Shown in pieces: positions 9,106 to 17,097 of a stretch of 64,000 nt of DNA. Position numbers and translations under genes: made by a program. The notes under the pieces are model-generated. The model was not told the origin of the DNA and did no database searches. It saw only the letters and a list, made by a program, of their open reading frames with translations. Source of the DNA: Ensifer sp. LC11 (lineage in GTDB: Bacteria > Pseudomonadota > Alphaproteobacteria > Rhizobiales > Rhizobiaceae); NCBI RefSeq assembly GCF_001695835.1, contig NZ_MBSO01000008.1, forward strand, positions 62,001 to 126,000, given 5' to 3'. Numbering within the stretch: position 1 is the first letter of the stretch; each line of letters opens with the position of its first letter.

Positions 9106-9120
9106 GCCCGCTACTGCACA

Positions 9121-9218
9121 ATTCCTTAAATCGGTATCGAATTAAGGGCAAAATTGTGCAGCAGCTTTAAAGTGTTACAACGACCTTGGCGCGTCTTGCA
9201 AAGCGCGCGGCGCTGTAG
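9121..9218. repeat. RIME-like mosaic element (two palindromes) upstream of hisD
   Basis: Two adjacent palindromes: CCTTAAATCG / CGAATTAAGG (9124-9147, 9 of 10 paired) and a larger one from TTACAACG (9175) to CGCTGTAG (9218) with inner GCGCG/CGCGC arms. The same ~100-bp module recurs before infA and, degraded, before murA. It resembles what rhizobial literature calls RIME (Rhizobium-specific intergenic mosaic element); that name is from memory. It ends 34 bases before hisD and would form strong RNA hairpins. Confidence 0.75.
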
Positions 9219-9252
9219 ACCCGAACGACACTGGCATACAAGGACGTCCACT

Positions 9253-10557
9253 TTGGCAATCAGGCTCAATTTTCTCGACGGTGACTTCGAACAAAAGTTC
9301 GCGTCATTCCTGACGACCAAGCGTGAGGTGTCCGAAGACGTCAATGCGGTGGTCAAGACGATCATCGACGACGTGCGCGCCCGGGGCGATCAGGCACTCG
9401 CCGACTATTCCAAGCGTTTCGATGGCGTCGATTTCTCCGCAACGCCGATGGCCGTCACCGCTGCCGAAATCGATGCGGCGATTGTGGCCGTCGAGCCGGA
9501 GGTGCTGGGCGCGCTGAAAGTCGCCGCCACCCGCATCGAGGCTCATCATGCGCGCCAGCGGCCGAAGGATGATATCTACGAGGATGCCATGGGCGTCGGC
9601 CTCGGTTCGCGCTGGACGGCGGTCGATGCCGTCGGTCTCTATGTGCCCGGTGGCACCGCGAGCTATCCGAGCTCGGTGCTGATGAACGCACTGCCGGCGA
9701 AAGTGGCCGGCGTTCCCCGTATCGTCATGGTGGTACCGGCATCCGGTGGCAAGATCAATCCGGCGGTGCTTGCCGCAGCAAGGCTTGCCGGCGTCGAGGA
9801 AATCTACCGCATCGGCGGCGCGCAAGCGGTCGCAGCCCTTGCCTATGGCACTGAGACGATCGCGCCGGTCGCAAAGATCGTCGGCCCGGGCAACGCCTAT
9901 GTGGCCGCTGCCAAGCGCCAGGTCTTCGGCACTGTTGGTATCGACATGATCGCCGGTCCGTCGGAAGTTCTTGTGATTGCCGACAAGCACAACGATCCGG
10001 ACTGGATCGCCGCCGATCTGCTCGCCCAGGCCGAACATGACGTCGGCGCCCAGTCGATCCTGATCACCGACGACCCGGCCTTCGGTCAGGCAGTGGAGGA
10101 TGCGGTCGAGCGGCAATTGAAGACCCTGCCGCGCGCCGAAACGGCGTCGGCCAGCTGGCGCGATTTCGGCGCCGTCATTCTCGTTCCCGATCTTGAAAAG
10201 GCGGTGCCGCTGGCCAACCGCATCGCCGCCGAACACCTGGAACTGGCGCTCGCCAATCCCGATGCGATGATTGAAAAGATCCGCAATGCCGGCGCGATCT
10301 TCGTCGGGCGTCACACGCCTGAAGTCATCGGCGACTATGTTGGCGGCTCCAACCACGTGCTGCCGACGGCGCGCTCGGCGCGCTTTTCCTCCGGCCTCGG
10401 CGTGCTCGACTACATGAAGCGCACGTCGATCCTGCGGCTTGATCCTGAGCAATTGCGGATCCTCGGGCCGGCGGCGATTGTGCTGGCAAAATCCGAAGGC
10501 CTTGAGGCCCATGCGCGCTCCGTCGCCATTCGCCTCAATCTCGGGGATGCTGGATGA
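9253..10557 (+). CDS. hisD: Histidinol dehydrogenase
   Basis: Zinc-dependent NAD enzyme that oxidises L-histidinol twice to L-histidine, the last steps of histidine synthesis. The product is 434 residues. Family blocks include [54 protein letters not shown] and NAGAIFVG. I take TTG 9253 as start because AAGGA precedes it at normal distance and the protein then begins MAIRLNFL as in relatives; the frame stays open upstream through the repeat element but that part is not coding. Its last bases overlap the next gene (ATGA), so translation is coupled. Confidence 0.94.
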   Translation: MAIRLNFLDGDFEQKFASFLTTKREVSEDVNAVVKTIIDDVRARGDQALADYSKRFDGVDFSATPMAVTAAEIDAAIVAVEPEVLGALKVAATRIEAHHARQRPKDDIYEDAMGVGLGSRWTAVDAVGLYVPGGTASYPSSVLMNALPAKVAGVPRIVMVVPASGGKINPAVLAAARLAGVEEIYRIGGAQAVAALAYGTETIAPVAKIVGPGNAYVAAAKRQVFGTVGIDMIAGPSEVLVIADKHNDPDWIAADLLAQAEHDVGAQSILITDDPAFGQAVEDAVERQLKTLPRAETASASWRDFGAVILVPDLEKAVPLANRIAAEHLELALANPDAMIEKIRNAGAIFVGRHTPEVIGDYVGGSNHVLPTARSARFSSGLGVLDYMKRTSILRLDPEQLRILGPAAIVLAKSEGLEAHARSVAIRLNLGDAG

Positions 10558-11030
10558 AGGCGGACCGCAACCTGCGCCTCTGCGATGTCGTTCTGGACGA
10601 GACCATCGGCCGCTCGACGCCGGACGTGGAGCATGAGCGCGCGGTTGCGATCTTCGACCTGCTCGAGGAAAACCTGTTCGAGCCGGTCGGCCATCCCGGC
10701 GGACCCTATAAGCTCAATCTTTCACTTCTGGATGCGAAGCTGGTCTTCGCGATCTCGACCGACAATGGCGGCGATGTCGCCACCCACATCCTGTCGCTGA
10801 CGCCGTTTCGCCGGATCGTGAAGGATTATTTCATGATCTGCGAGAGCTATTACGAGGCGATCCGTTCGGCGACGCCGAGCCAGATCGAGGCGATCGACAT
10901 GGGGCGCCGCGGCATTCACAACGAGGGCTCGCAGACGCTGATGGATCGACTGTCGGGCAAGATCCGGCTGGACTTCGATACCGCCCGCCGCCTGTTCACG
11001 CTCGTCTGCGTGCTCTATTGGCGCGGATGA
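10554..11030 (+). CDS. UPF0262 family protein
   Basis: A 158-residue conserved alphaproteobacterial protein (UPF0262). Typical segments are [43 protein letters not shown] and [14 protein letters not shown]. It overlaps the hisD stop by four bases (ATGA), so it is read from the same mRNA, and is itself overlapped or abutted by the phosphatase gene. Soluble, function unknown. Confidence 0.9.
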   Translation: MKADRNLRLCDVVLDETIGRSTPDVEHERAVAIFDLLEENLFEPVGHPGGPYKLNLSLLDAKLVFAISTDNGGDVATHILSLTPFRRIVKDYFMICESYYEAIRSATPSQIEAIDMGRRGIHNEGSQTLMDRLSGKIRLDFDTARRLFTLVCVLYWRG

Positions 11031-11044
11031 GAGCGGGGACCGGC

Positions 11045-11512
11045 ATGACGGGATCCGAGAAATCGCCACTCAAAATGCCCCGCTCGGTCCTGTTCATGTG
11101 CGGCATGAACGCCATTCGCTCGCCGATGGCCGAAGCGCTTGCCAAGGCGGCGCTGCCTGCGGGCACCTATGTCGCATCCGCCGGTGTCCGGCATGGTGAG
11201 CGCGATCCCTTCGTCGATGTGGTGATGGCGGAAGTGGGCTTGAGTCTCGGCCGCCACCAGCCGCATACGCTGGACGAACTCGAGGACGATTACTTCGACC
11301 TCATCGTGACCCTGGCGCCGGAGGCGCACCACAAGGCGCTTGAATTGACGCGTTCGATGGCGGTGGATGTGGTCTACTGGCCGACGCCGGACCCGACAGT
11401 GGCGGTCGGCACGCGCGAGCAGATCGTCGATGCCTATCGCGCCGTGCGCGACCACCTGTCGACGCTGATCAATCATCGGTTGGTCGGCTCGCACAGACGA
11501 GAGGAAGCCTGA
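11045..11512 (+). CDS. Low-molecular-weight phosphatase / arsenate-reductase-like protein
   Basis: A cytoplasmic protein of the LMW protein-tyrosine-phosphatase fold, 155 residues from ATG 11045. The P-loop is MCGMNAIRSPMA, which keeps the C-x5-R catalytic signature. The general-acid aspartate is probably in YWPTPDPTVAVG near the C-terminus, matching the D-P motif. ATG 11027 overlaps the UPF0262 stop (ATGA) and is an alternative start giving six more residues; 11045 has GGGGA upstream. The genomic position after hisD and UPF0262 is conserved in rhizobia; substrate unknown, and arsenate reduction is not implied by context. Confidence 0.82.
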   Translation: MTGSEKSPLKMPRSVLFMCGMNAIRSPMAEALAKAALPAGTYVASAGVRHGERDPFVDVVMAEVGLSLGRHQPHTLDELEDDYFDLIVTLAPEAHHKALELTRSMAVDVVYWPTPDPTVAVGTREQIVDAYRAVRDHLSTLINHRLVGSHRREEA

Positions 11513-11553
11513 GGGCGTTGCTGAGATTCGCGGGCGGTTTCTGAGCCTCGCCC

Positions 11554-11650
11554 CTCCTTAAATCCCAACCGGTTTAAGGCTAAAGACATGTAGCAGTCCG
11601 AAGTGCTATAGCGACCTCCGCGCCTCTTATAGGACGCGCGGCACTGTAGC
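11554..11650. repeat. RIME-like mosaic element upstream of infA
   Basis: Second good copy of the module at 9121-9218: left palindrome CCTTAAATCC / CGGTTTAAGG (11556-11579), then spacer, then a right palindrome from GCTATAGC to GCACTGTAGC with inner CCGCGCCTC / GACGCGCGG arms. The order and spacing of both palindromes match the hisD copy. It lies about 125 bases before infA. Confidence 0.75.
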
Positions 11651-11774
11651 CCGTCACAAAAGCGCAAAAGCCGGTCTTAGATGGTTCACAAATCCTCGTC
11701 GATTGTGTAGTTTCCGGCGAATTTTTCGGGATACCTGACGTATCCCTAAACAAAGATAGAAAGAACAGTCCTTC

Positions 11775-11993
11775 ATGGCGAAAGAAGAAGTCCTTGAATT
11801 TCCGGGCGTGGTCACCGAATTGCTTCCCAACGCGACCTTCCGCGTGAAGCTCGAAAACGAGCATGAGATCATCGCCCACACGGCGGGCCGCATGCGCAAG
11901 AACCGCATCCGCGTGCTTGCCGGCGACAAGGTTCTCGTTGAAATGACCCCGTACGACCTCACCAAGGGCCGTATCACCTACCGCTTCAAGTAA
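11775..11993 (+). CDS. infA: Translation initiation factor IF-1
   Basis: A 72-residue OB-fold protein that binds the ribosomal A site during initiation. The sequence is a textbook IF-1: [20 protein letters not shown], then [20 protein letters not shown] and the [13 protein letters not shown] end. It is preceded by a 260-base region with a RIME-like repeat and probably has its own promoter there. Confidence 0.97.
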   Translation: MAKEEVLEFPGVVTELLPNATFRVKLENEHEIIAHTAGRMRKNRIRVLAGDKVLVEMTPYDLTKGRITYRFK

Positions 11994-12047
11994 GCCGCAT
12001 CCCGCTTCGCAAATCCCGGGCATTTCCGCTTTTTCTTCGAAACGCGA

Positions 12048-12124
12048 AAACGCTCTAACTCTTTGGTTGGACGCAATTCCGGACGCAAAACCGCTTCACC
12101 GCACTTTTGCTGGAATCGCTCTTG
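12048..12124. repeat. Rhizobial intergenic palindrome repeat upstream of maf
   Basis: A long imperfect palindrome: the arm GCAATTCCGGACGCAAAACC (from 12073) faces TTTTGCTGGAATCGC (ending 12120), preceded by CGCTCTAACTCTTTG. I recognise this sequence as one that recurs many times between genes in Rhizobiales genomes; copy number here cannot be checked. It lies between infA and maf and ends about 20 bases before the maf start. Confidence 0.6.
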
Positions 12125-12142
12125 GAGTGACGGCTCGTTCCG

Positions 12143-12763
12143 ATGACAGTGGCCAAGAAACTGATACTGGCGTCCGGTTCCCCGCGTCGCGTCGAGCTTC
12201 TGGCGCAGGCGGGCATCGAGCCCGCGCGCCTGATGCCGATGGATCTCGATGAGACGCCGAAGCGTGCCGAACACCCGCGTTCGCTCGCAAGGCGGCTGTC
12301 GGCCGAAAAGGCGCGGGCAGCACTTGCCGCAATCAAGGGTGAGCCCGGCTGGGACGGAAGTTATATCCTGGCGGCCGATACGGTCGTCTGTGTCGGCCGG
12401 CGCATCCTGCCGAAGCCGGAACTCGTCAGCGAAGCGTCCAGCACGCTGCATCTTCTGTCCGGCCGCAGCCACCGCGTCTATACCGGCATCTGCCTGATTA
12501 CCCCGGACAGGACGCTGCGCCAGAAGGTCGTCGACACCAAGGTCCGCTTCAAGCGCCTGTCCGGTTTCGACATCGAAAGCTATCTCGCCTCCGGCCAGTG
12601 GCGCGGCAAGGCGGGTGGCTATGGCATCCAGGGCATCGCCGGCAGCTTCGTGGTCAAGCTCGTCGGCTCCTACAGCAACGTCGTCGGGCTGCCGCTCTAC
12701 GAGACCGTCGGCCTGCTTGTCGGCGAAGGCTATGACGTGCACAATCGTTGGCTGGAAGGCTGA
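12143..12763 (+). CDS. maf: Maf-like nucleoside triphosphate pyrophosphatase
   Basis: A 206-residue Maf/Ham1-type house-cleaning enzyme that hydrolyses non-canonical or surplus NTPs such as dTTP/UTP to monophosphates. The N-terminal [12 protein letters not shown] motif binds substrate phosphate, and AADTVV supplies the catalytic/metal aspartate. The C-terminal [13 protein letters not shown] and [10 protein letters not shown] blocks are also conserved. It is followed after five bases by yacG, with which it is commonly co-transcribed in alphaproteobacteria. Confidence 0.94.
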   Translation: MTVAKKLILASGSPRRVELLAQAGIEPARLMPMDLDETPKRAEHPRSLARRLSAEKARAALAAIKGEPGWDGSYILAADTVVCVGRRILPKPELVSEASSTLHLLSGRSHRVYTGICLITPDRTLRQKVVDTKVRFKRLSGFDIESYLASGQWRGKAGGYGIQGIAGSFVVKLVGSYSNVVGLPLYETVGLLVGEGYDVHNRWLEG

Positions 12764-12768
12764 CGCCG

Positions 12769-12993
12769 GTGACTGACGAAACAAAGAACGACGAGACAAG
12801 GAAGAGCGGTTCGAACGTCGCGCCCCTGCGCGCGCCGCGCCCCTGTCCGGAATGCGGACGGCCGTCGCATCGCGAACACTATCCCTTCTGCTCTGACCGC
12901 TGCCGCAACGTCGACCTCAACCGCTGGCTCTCCGGATCCTATGCCATCCCGGTCGCCGACGACGAATCGAAGGCCGACGACGACGAGCGCTAA
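12769..12993 (+). CDS. yacG: DNA gyrase inhibitor YacG
   Basis: A 74-residue zinc protein that binds GyrB and inhibits gyrase in Escherichia coli. The zinc site is CPECGRPS...FCSDRCRNVDLNRWL, with the C-x2-C-x15-C-x3-C spacing of the family. GTG 12769 is favoured because GGAAGG, located in the end of maf, is at proper distance; TTG 12748 is in frame but lacks a site. Last gene of the housekeeping run before tRNA-Phe. Confidence 0.93.
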   Translation: MTDETKNDETRKSGSNVAPLRAPRPCPECGRPSHREHYPFCSDRCRNVDLNRWLSGSYAIPVADDESKADDDER

Positions 12994-13230
12994 GGCAGTG
13001 GCGCAGCGCATGTAGCATCGTCTCGGCGTTTCCGGCATCTTCTCCGTCTTAGACGTCCGTCACCGCGCCGGCATCGAGGTGCGTGATTTTCGCCCGTGCT
13101 TTCGGTTTTCCAATGGCTTTTTCTCTCACACGCAGATGAGGGGAGCGAACGCGATCTCTCTGAATCCGTTTGTTTTTTCGGGTTTTTGGACTGTCCACAG
13201 GATTTCGGTCAAAAAACTTTCATTTGGCGC

Positions 13231-13258
13231 TGGACACCGCCGAACAAGATGTTATAAC
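13231..13258 (+). promoter_or_regulatory. Sigma-70 promoter of tRNA-Phe
   Basis: TGGACA (13231-13236), a 16-base spacer and TATAAC (13253-13258), about 70 bases before the tRNA. Both boxes are one or two bases from consensus. The remaining gap after yacG (12994-13230) holds T-rich runs but no gene that I can recognise. Confidence 0.65.
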
Positions 13259-13330
13259 CCCGCTCGCTTCCGGGGCACACACAAGCGCCCCGAGGGTTCC
13301 GCAAGGAGCCGCTGCCCGAAACGGCAGGAT

Positions 13331-13406
13331 GCCCGGATAGCTCAGTTGGTAGAGCAGCGGATTGAAAATCCGCGTGTCGGTGGTTCAAATCCGCCTCCGG
13401 GCACCA
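13331..13406 (+). tRNA. tRNA-Phe (GAA), prophage attachment site
   Basis: Seventy-six bases with encoded CCA. The anticodon stem CGGAT/ATCCG encloses TTGAAAA, anticodon GAA. The T-arm and acceptor 3' half (13391-13406) form most of the att core, so phage integration regenerates a complete tRNA. Confidence 0.97.
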
Positions 13407-13407
13407 T
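13391..13407 (+). other. attL core
   Basis: CCGCCTCCGGGCACCAT, the last 16 bases of tRNA-Phe plus one T. An identical copy at 56146-56162 marks attR. Confidence 0.9.
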
Positions 13408-13410
13408 CAC

Positions 13411-13431
13411 TAAAATCAGCCATTGATTTTA
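13411..13431 (-). terminator. Hairpin downstream of integrase
   Basis: Perfect 8-bp inverted repeat TAAAATCA / TGATTTTA with a 5-base loop, lying past the integrase stop (13514) and directly at the tRNA side. AT-rich, without a long T tract. It may end integrase transcripts, or insulate tRNA-Phe and the prophage from each other. Confidence 0.4.
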
Positions 13432-13480
13432 TTGTGGTTTCTCGCCCTAAACGTCCAGAAAATTCACACTACCCTTAAAA

Positions 13481-13490
13481 GCTGGACACT
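13481..13490 (+). promoter_or_regulatory. Putative integrase arm-type site in attL
   Basis: GCTGGACACT, followed by TTTG. The same decamer occurs twice, as an inverted pair, beside attR (56052-56062 and 56097-56107). Sites shared by both prophage ends but not part of the core are what lambda-type integrases use as arm sites. Confidence 0.6.
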
Positions 13491-13513
13491 TTTGTTCCCG
13501 CTTTGAGCGCGTG

Positions 13514-14596
13514 TCACTCGTCAATTGCCTCGTTATCGAAGATCGCTACAGCCGCCTTTGCCAGCACCTTCTGGCGGGCGGCTTTCGTGTATCTTTTGAC
13601 CTCTTTCGAGGTCGTGTGGCCGGTCATCGACATGATCTGATGTTCGCTTGCGCCGCGATCGGCGAGGCGCGAAGCGGCGGCCTTGCGCAGGCCGTGGGCA
13701 GCGCAATGGAACAGTCCTGCTTCATCGCAGCGTTTGCGGAACCAGTTGCCGAAACCGTTCGATGTGAACGGCTTGTTGAACTCGGTCACCAGCAGTGTCA
13801 GGTCTCCGCACGGGCTCTTGTCGATGACATCGGCAAGGGTCGGGTGGATCGGGATCGAGAGCTTCACCGGCTTGCGCCGCCGGTTCTTGAACTGGGTGAA
13901 GTGAAACCATCCGTTCGACATGTGCTGTTTGCCAAACGCAATGATGTCGCTGCGCCTCTGGGTCGTGTAGAGCATGAGGGTCAGCGCCAGTCTTGCCTTA
14001 GTTCCGACCGGATGGCGCGCCTCAAACTGGGCGACTTCGTTGTCAGTCCAAGAATGAAAGCCGTCGCCCTCAGATTTGAAGTAGTCGACGTCGCGAGCCG
14101 GGTTAGCCGGCGCAAGTTCGACGTCCTTGCTGGTCGCCCAATTGAACACCGCACGCAGCGCCTTGACGCGACCGTTGGCGGCCTCGGGCAGTTCCGCCTT
14201 ACGATCACGCAGCACGCGCACGGCCTTGGCGCCGAACGACGGCAGGGGCATGTCTTCAAACAGACGGGTTCCGCCTGGCTTAGTGGGCTCGGCCCATATG
14301 TGCTCGATAATGCCTTTGCGCACCTTGCGCGTGCCGGCATCGAGCTGCTTGAACACTGCCGACTGGAAGTATTGTTCGCATAGCCAACGCAGCGTGCCCT
14401 TCGTCGACAGCTTGGGTCCGACCTTGTCGGCCTTGAGTTCGCCGTTTAGCGCCTGGAAGTAGGCCGCCTCAAACTCGGGTAGCCCCGGATGACCAGGAAG
14501 GCGGATTTTGAGCTGGCCCTTCTTGCGGAAGTAAAACCGCAACACTCCATCGGTTTTGTCTTCGACCAGGTACTTTCGTCTGAGCTTTCGTGGCAT
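13514..14596 (-). CDS. int: Tyrosine-type site-specific integrase
   Basis: A 360-residue phage integrase that recombines attP with the tRNA-Phe attB. The catalytic domain shows the arginine in TTQRRSD (214-215), HGLRK (H301, R304), GHTT (H327) and the nucleophile in VKRYTK (Tyr336). The N-terminal ~60 residues are basic, as in arm-binding domains, and residues 65-160 form the core-binding SAM-like part. I take ATG 14596 since TGATG overlap couples it to the excisionase-like gene before it; ATG 14614 is an alternative. It is the last gene of the leftward early operon, adjacent to attL. Confidence 0.93.
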   Translation of the reverse strand: MPRKLRRKYLVEDKTDGVLRFYFRKKGQLKIRLPGHPGLPEFEAAYFQALNGELKADKVGPKLSTKGTLRWLCEQYFQSAVFKQLDAGTRKVRKGIIEHIWAEPTKPGGTRLFEDMPLPSFGAKAVRVLRDRKAELPEAANGRVKALRAVFNWATSKDVELAPANPARDVDYFKSEGDGFHSWTDNEVAQFEARHPVGTKARLALTLMLYTTQRRSDIIAFGKQHMSNGWFHFTQFKNRRRKPVKLSIPIHPTLADVIDKSPCGDLTLLVTEFNKPFTSNGFGNWFRKRCDEAGLFHCAAHGLRKAAASRLADRGASEHQIMSMTGHTTSKEVKRYTKAARQKVLAKAAVAIFDNEAIDE

Positions 14597-14856
14597 CAGG
14601 TTTCGACATCCCATTCCCCGCCCTCGTCGATGTCTCCACCGGGCAGGCGGTCAAATGCCCGATCGAGTTGAAGGCGGTCCCAAACGGTGCGTCCGTTAGG
14701 CCTCTTCGGTCGGGGCATCCTGCCATCCTTCACCATTTCGTCAAACAGGCTGGTCGAGACGCCGACATAGGCCGATGCCTGCTCTCGGTTGAGCCCGCGC
14801 ACGGGCGGCAAGGGGCAGGCTGTGACTCGGGGCGTCGAGCGACTTAGAGCTACCAT
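14596..14856 (-). CDS. Excisionase-like HTH protein (AlpA/MerR type)
   Basis: An 86-residue DNA-binding protein with an AlpA-like winged helix at about residues 25-75: LNREQASAYVGVSTSLFDEM, then KDGRMPRPKRPNGRTVWDRL and QLDRAFDRL. Such proteins upstream of integrase serve as excisionases or as regulators of int. Both ends overlap neighbours by TGATG, so it is translated in step with the HNH gene before it and int after it. A GAGGAGG-like site precedes ATG 14856. Confidence 0.8.
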   Translation of the reverse strand: MVALSRSTPRVTACPLPPVRGLNREQASAYVGVSTSLFDEMVKDGRMPRPKRPNGRTVWDRLQLDRAFDRLPGGDIDEGGEWDVET

Positions 14857-15227
14857 CAGGCGACCTCCTCGCATTCGAGCGGTGGTCCGCCGTTGTGGCC
14901 GAGCATGGCGGCTGCGCGCGCCTGGTCGCGGCGCTTCTGGTTTTCCTTATGCGTCACCAGCTCCGTATGCTTGGGGTCCGGATTGACGCAGAGGCGGTTG
15001 CGGCATTTGTGGTCGAGCTGCTTCTTGCCGGGAATATAACCGTGTTCGTTGGTCCACATGACCAGATGCACAGCGACCGTCTGGCCGCCGAGCGACATGC
15101 GCGGGTAGTCCTTGCCCCGGCCGGTTTTTCCCGAAGTGGGGCCTCGCCAGATCCAGCAGCCCGAAACGGGGTCGATAAAAACCCGCGACATGATCTTTTG
15201 GAAGATTTCCAGACGACGGCCGTTCAT
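14856..15227 (-). CDS. HNH endonuclease, phage early type
   Basis: A 123-residue protein of the HNH_3-like family. The core is LDHKCRNRLCVNP (His-Asn-like metal-finger with Cys) followed by ELVTHKENQKRRD. The upstream part has CWIWRG and the YPRMSLGG motif frequent in these phage nucleases. Start ATG 15227 has GGAGG upstream; the long open extension to 15683 lies over another gene and is not coding. ATGA overlap with the preceding gene. It may be a homing-type or recombination-related nuclease; role in this phage unknown. Confidence 0.8.
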   Translation of the reverse strand: MNGRRLEIFQKIMSRVFIDPVSGCWIWRGPTSGKTGRGKDYPRMSLGGQTVAVHLVMWTNEHGYIPGKKQLDHKCRNRLCVNPDPKHTELVTHKENQKRRDQARAAAMLGHNGGPPLECEEVA

Positions 15228-15751
15228 CCGTGCCGCCTCCAGAGATCGAAATCGGAGCGAAGCTGTTTCCAGCGCTCGGCGGCAGCGGGTTCGTCGTTCA
15301 GTTGCTTGCGAGAGGTGATCGCGAGGACGGAGCGCACGCGCGTCGCCGCTCGGTCGTTGGTCAGCGGCGCCTCCAGTCCGTGCTTCTCTTCGAGATACTT
15401 CTTGAAGGCCGGTTCGGCGCATTTCATCGCGCATTCGGCCGCGAAGTCCTTCGGCTTCTCCGCGCGCTGCTCCAGTCGGCGGCGTAGCCTGATGATCTCG
15501 TCGAAGGCGTACTGCAGAAGGGTGTCCATCGCGCGCATGTAGGTCGGCGCGTGTGTCATCAGGCGGCGATCTTCCCTGCCACAAACCGGCAGGATCAAGG
15601 CGATTGTCTCCACTTCGCCGGTCATCGGTTCTTTGGAGCACAGCTCGATTTGGCCGCGTTCGACATCGTAGGATTCGCACCATTCCTCACTGGCAAGGCC
15701 GAGCAATTGGCGCGCGTCTCGATACTTCGCCTTCGCAAGCTCAAGGTTCAC
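15224..15751 (-). CDS. Phage protein of unknown function, helical
   Basis: A 175-residue soluble protein from GTG 15751, with GGAGGAG at the correct distance. I do not recognise it. It is rich in charged helices (ARQLLGLASEEWCESYDVER; later IIRLRRRLEQRAEKPKDFAA) with a Cys pair in CAMKCAEP. GTGA overlap with the preceding small gene and ATGA overlap with the HNH gene show it belongs to the leftward operon. Confidence 0.6.
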   Translation of the reverse strand: MNLELAKAKYRDARQLLGLASEEWCESYDVERGQIELCSKEPMTGEVETIALILPVCGREDRRLMTHAPTYMRAMDTLLQYAFDEIIRLRRRLEQRAEKPKDFAAECAMKCAEPAFKKYLEEKHGLEAPLTNDRAATRVRSVLAITSRKQLNDEPAAAERWKQLRSDFDLWRRHG

Positions 15752-15918
15752 TTGCGCTCCTCCAGCGTGATCTCGCGCAGGCGCGCGGGCAGCTCGGCCG
15801 GATCGTCGTCGCCTTTGCACTCTATGCAGCGGTCGACGATCTCGATCGCGCGCGCCAAGGCGTCACGAAAGCCCTTGCGATATGCGGCGTCGCGCCGCCG
15901 CTTCGGGGTGCTGGTCAT
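15748..15918 (-). CDS. 56-residue phage protein
   Basis: Short gene from ATG 15918 to TGA 15748, product MTSTPKRRRDAAYRKGFRDA and then a helix ending LREITLEERK. Both ends overlap neighbours by four bases (ATGA with the clamp gene, GTGA with the next), which is the best evidence it is translated. The N-terminus is basic and one CIEC pair is present. Function unknown. Confidence 0.62.
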   Translation of the reverse strand: MTSTPKRRRDAAYRKGFRDALARAIEIVDRCIECKGDDDPAELPARLREITLEERK

Positions 15919-17093
15919 GCCGCCTGCTCCATGGCGGAGAAGCGGGGCTTCATGATGCTGAGCACGTAGGTCTCGCCGGGCGCGCCTATCGGGCGGGCGA
16001 GGACGCGCTTGGCGTCCGGTATGGCGTAGAGGTCGATTTCCGGGCTGGTGACGTTGGCTAGCATCTTCTTCAGCTGCTCGCCGTTCAGGCAGATTTCGAG
16101 ATCCTGCGGCCCGTCGATTTCGCCGGACATGGACTCGTGCGCGGCCCCGCCGTCGCGGCCCACCATGTCGACGGTGATGCGGCCATCACGTGTGCGGATG
16201 TAGAGCGCATCGACCGACGCATCGTCGATCATGATGCAGACACGCTTGATCGAAGCCGAAAGGGTCTCGGTCTTTACGCCAAGGCGGGACGTGCCGGGGA
16301 CGGGAATGACCTGTTCGTACTCTGGATAGGTGCCGTCGATCAGCTTGGCGGTGATGGTCACGCCATCGAACTTCACCGCCAGAATGAAATCCGTCGCGGC
16401 GATCAGTGCTCCTTGAGTTGAGGCATCGAGTAGCTTGCGCACGCTCTCCGCTGCGCGGGGCGGCAGGATGATGTGCGGATAGGCCGAATGATTGTGCGTC
16501 GGGAGGGCCGGGCATGCGCCAGTAGGGGCGGAGATCCGTGCGAGGCTAAGGCCATCGGTTGTCGCCACCACCATACCGTCCCCACCCTTTTCGGCATGGA
16601 TGCAGTAGCCGGTAATCCACGGGCGATCGTCCACCTTCTTGAGAGGGAAGGAAGCCTTGTCGAGTGCAGCCGCCAAGGGCTTACCGGCGATCTCTGTCCA
16701 GCCGAGTTCCGCCTTGATTGGGATCGCGGGAAAGTCGTTGGCTGGCAGGAAGGGAATGGACAGGCGCGAATTGCCCGCCGAGATCGCGATACTGTCCTTG
16801 CTGCGGCCGGGACCAAAGCTCACTTCGGCGTTCTCCGGCAGGCTGGCGAGGATTTCCTTGAACTTGTCGGCGGGGATCGCAAAGGGGATAGGCTCCTTGA
16901 TCGCGATCGCCTCGCACTCGGCGTCGATCTGCAGGTCGAGATTGGAGCCGCGCAACAGCACCGCCTCGCCAATCGGCTCCAGCAGCACGTGGGAGAGGAT
17001 CGGGATCGTGTTGCGGACATCGATCGCGCCCATGACGCGGGAAAGCGCCTGGTGGAGCGTTGAGCGGTGGAGGGTAAACCAGATCTCGGCCAT
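15915..17093 (-). CDS. DnaN-like sliding clamp encoded by the prophage
   Basis: A 392-residue homologue of the DNA polymerase III beta clamp. It begins MAEIWFTLHRSTLHQALSRV and keeps the beta-clamp pattern RNTIPILSHVLLEP...RGSNLDLQID in domain 1, PANDFPAIP and DRPWITGYCIHAE in domain 2, and domain 3 to the C-terminus. The usual E. coli C-terminal peptide-pocket signature is diverged: the end is PGETYVLSIMKPRFSAM. Four bases separate it from the DUF550 gene. A phage clamp would tether host or phage polymerase, or divert host clamp partners. Bacterial dnaN lies elsewhere on the chromosome, so this is an extra copy. Confidence 0.85.
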   Translation of the reverse strand: MAEIWFTLHRSTLHQALSRVMGAIDVRNTIPILSHVLLEPIGEAVLLRGSNLDLQIDAECEAIAIKEPIPFAIPADKFKEILASLPENAEVSFGPGRSKDSIAISAGNSRLSIPFLPANDFPAIPIKAELGWTEIAGKPLAAALDKASFPLKKVDDRPWITGYCIHAEKGGDGMVVATTDGLSLARISAPTGACPALPTHNHSAYPHIILPPRAAESVRKLLDASTQGALIAATDFILAVKFDGVTITAKLIDGTYPEYEQVIPVPGTSRLGVKTETLSASIKRVCIMIDDASVDALYIRTRDGRITVDMVGRDGGAAHESMSGEIDGPQDLEICLNGEQLKKMLANVTSPEIDLYAIPDAKRVLARPIGAPGETYVLSIMKPRFSAMEQAA

Positions 17094-17097
17094 CAGA

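Noticed and set aside
9154-9252. Longer N-terminus for hisD
   Set aside because: It would translate through the palindrom repeat; TTG 9253 has the ribosome site and the normal HisD N-terminus.
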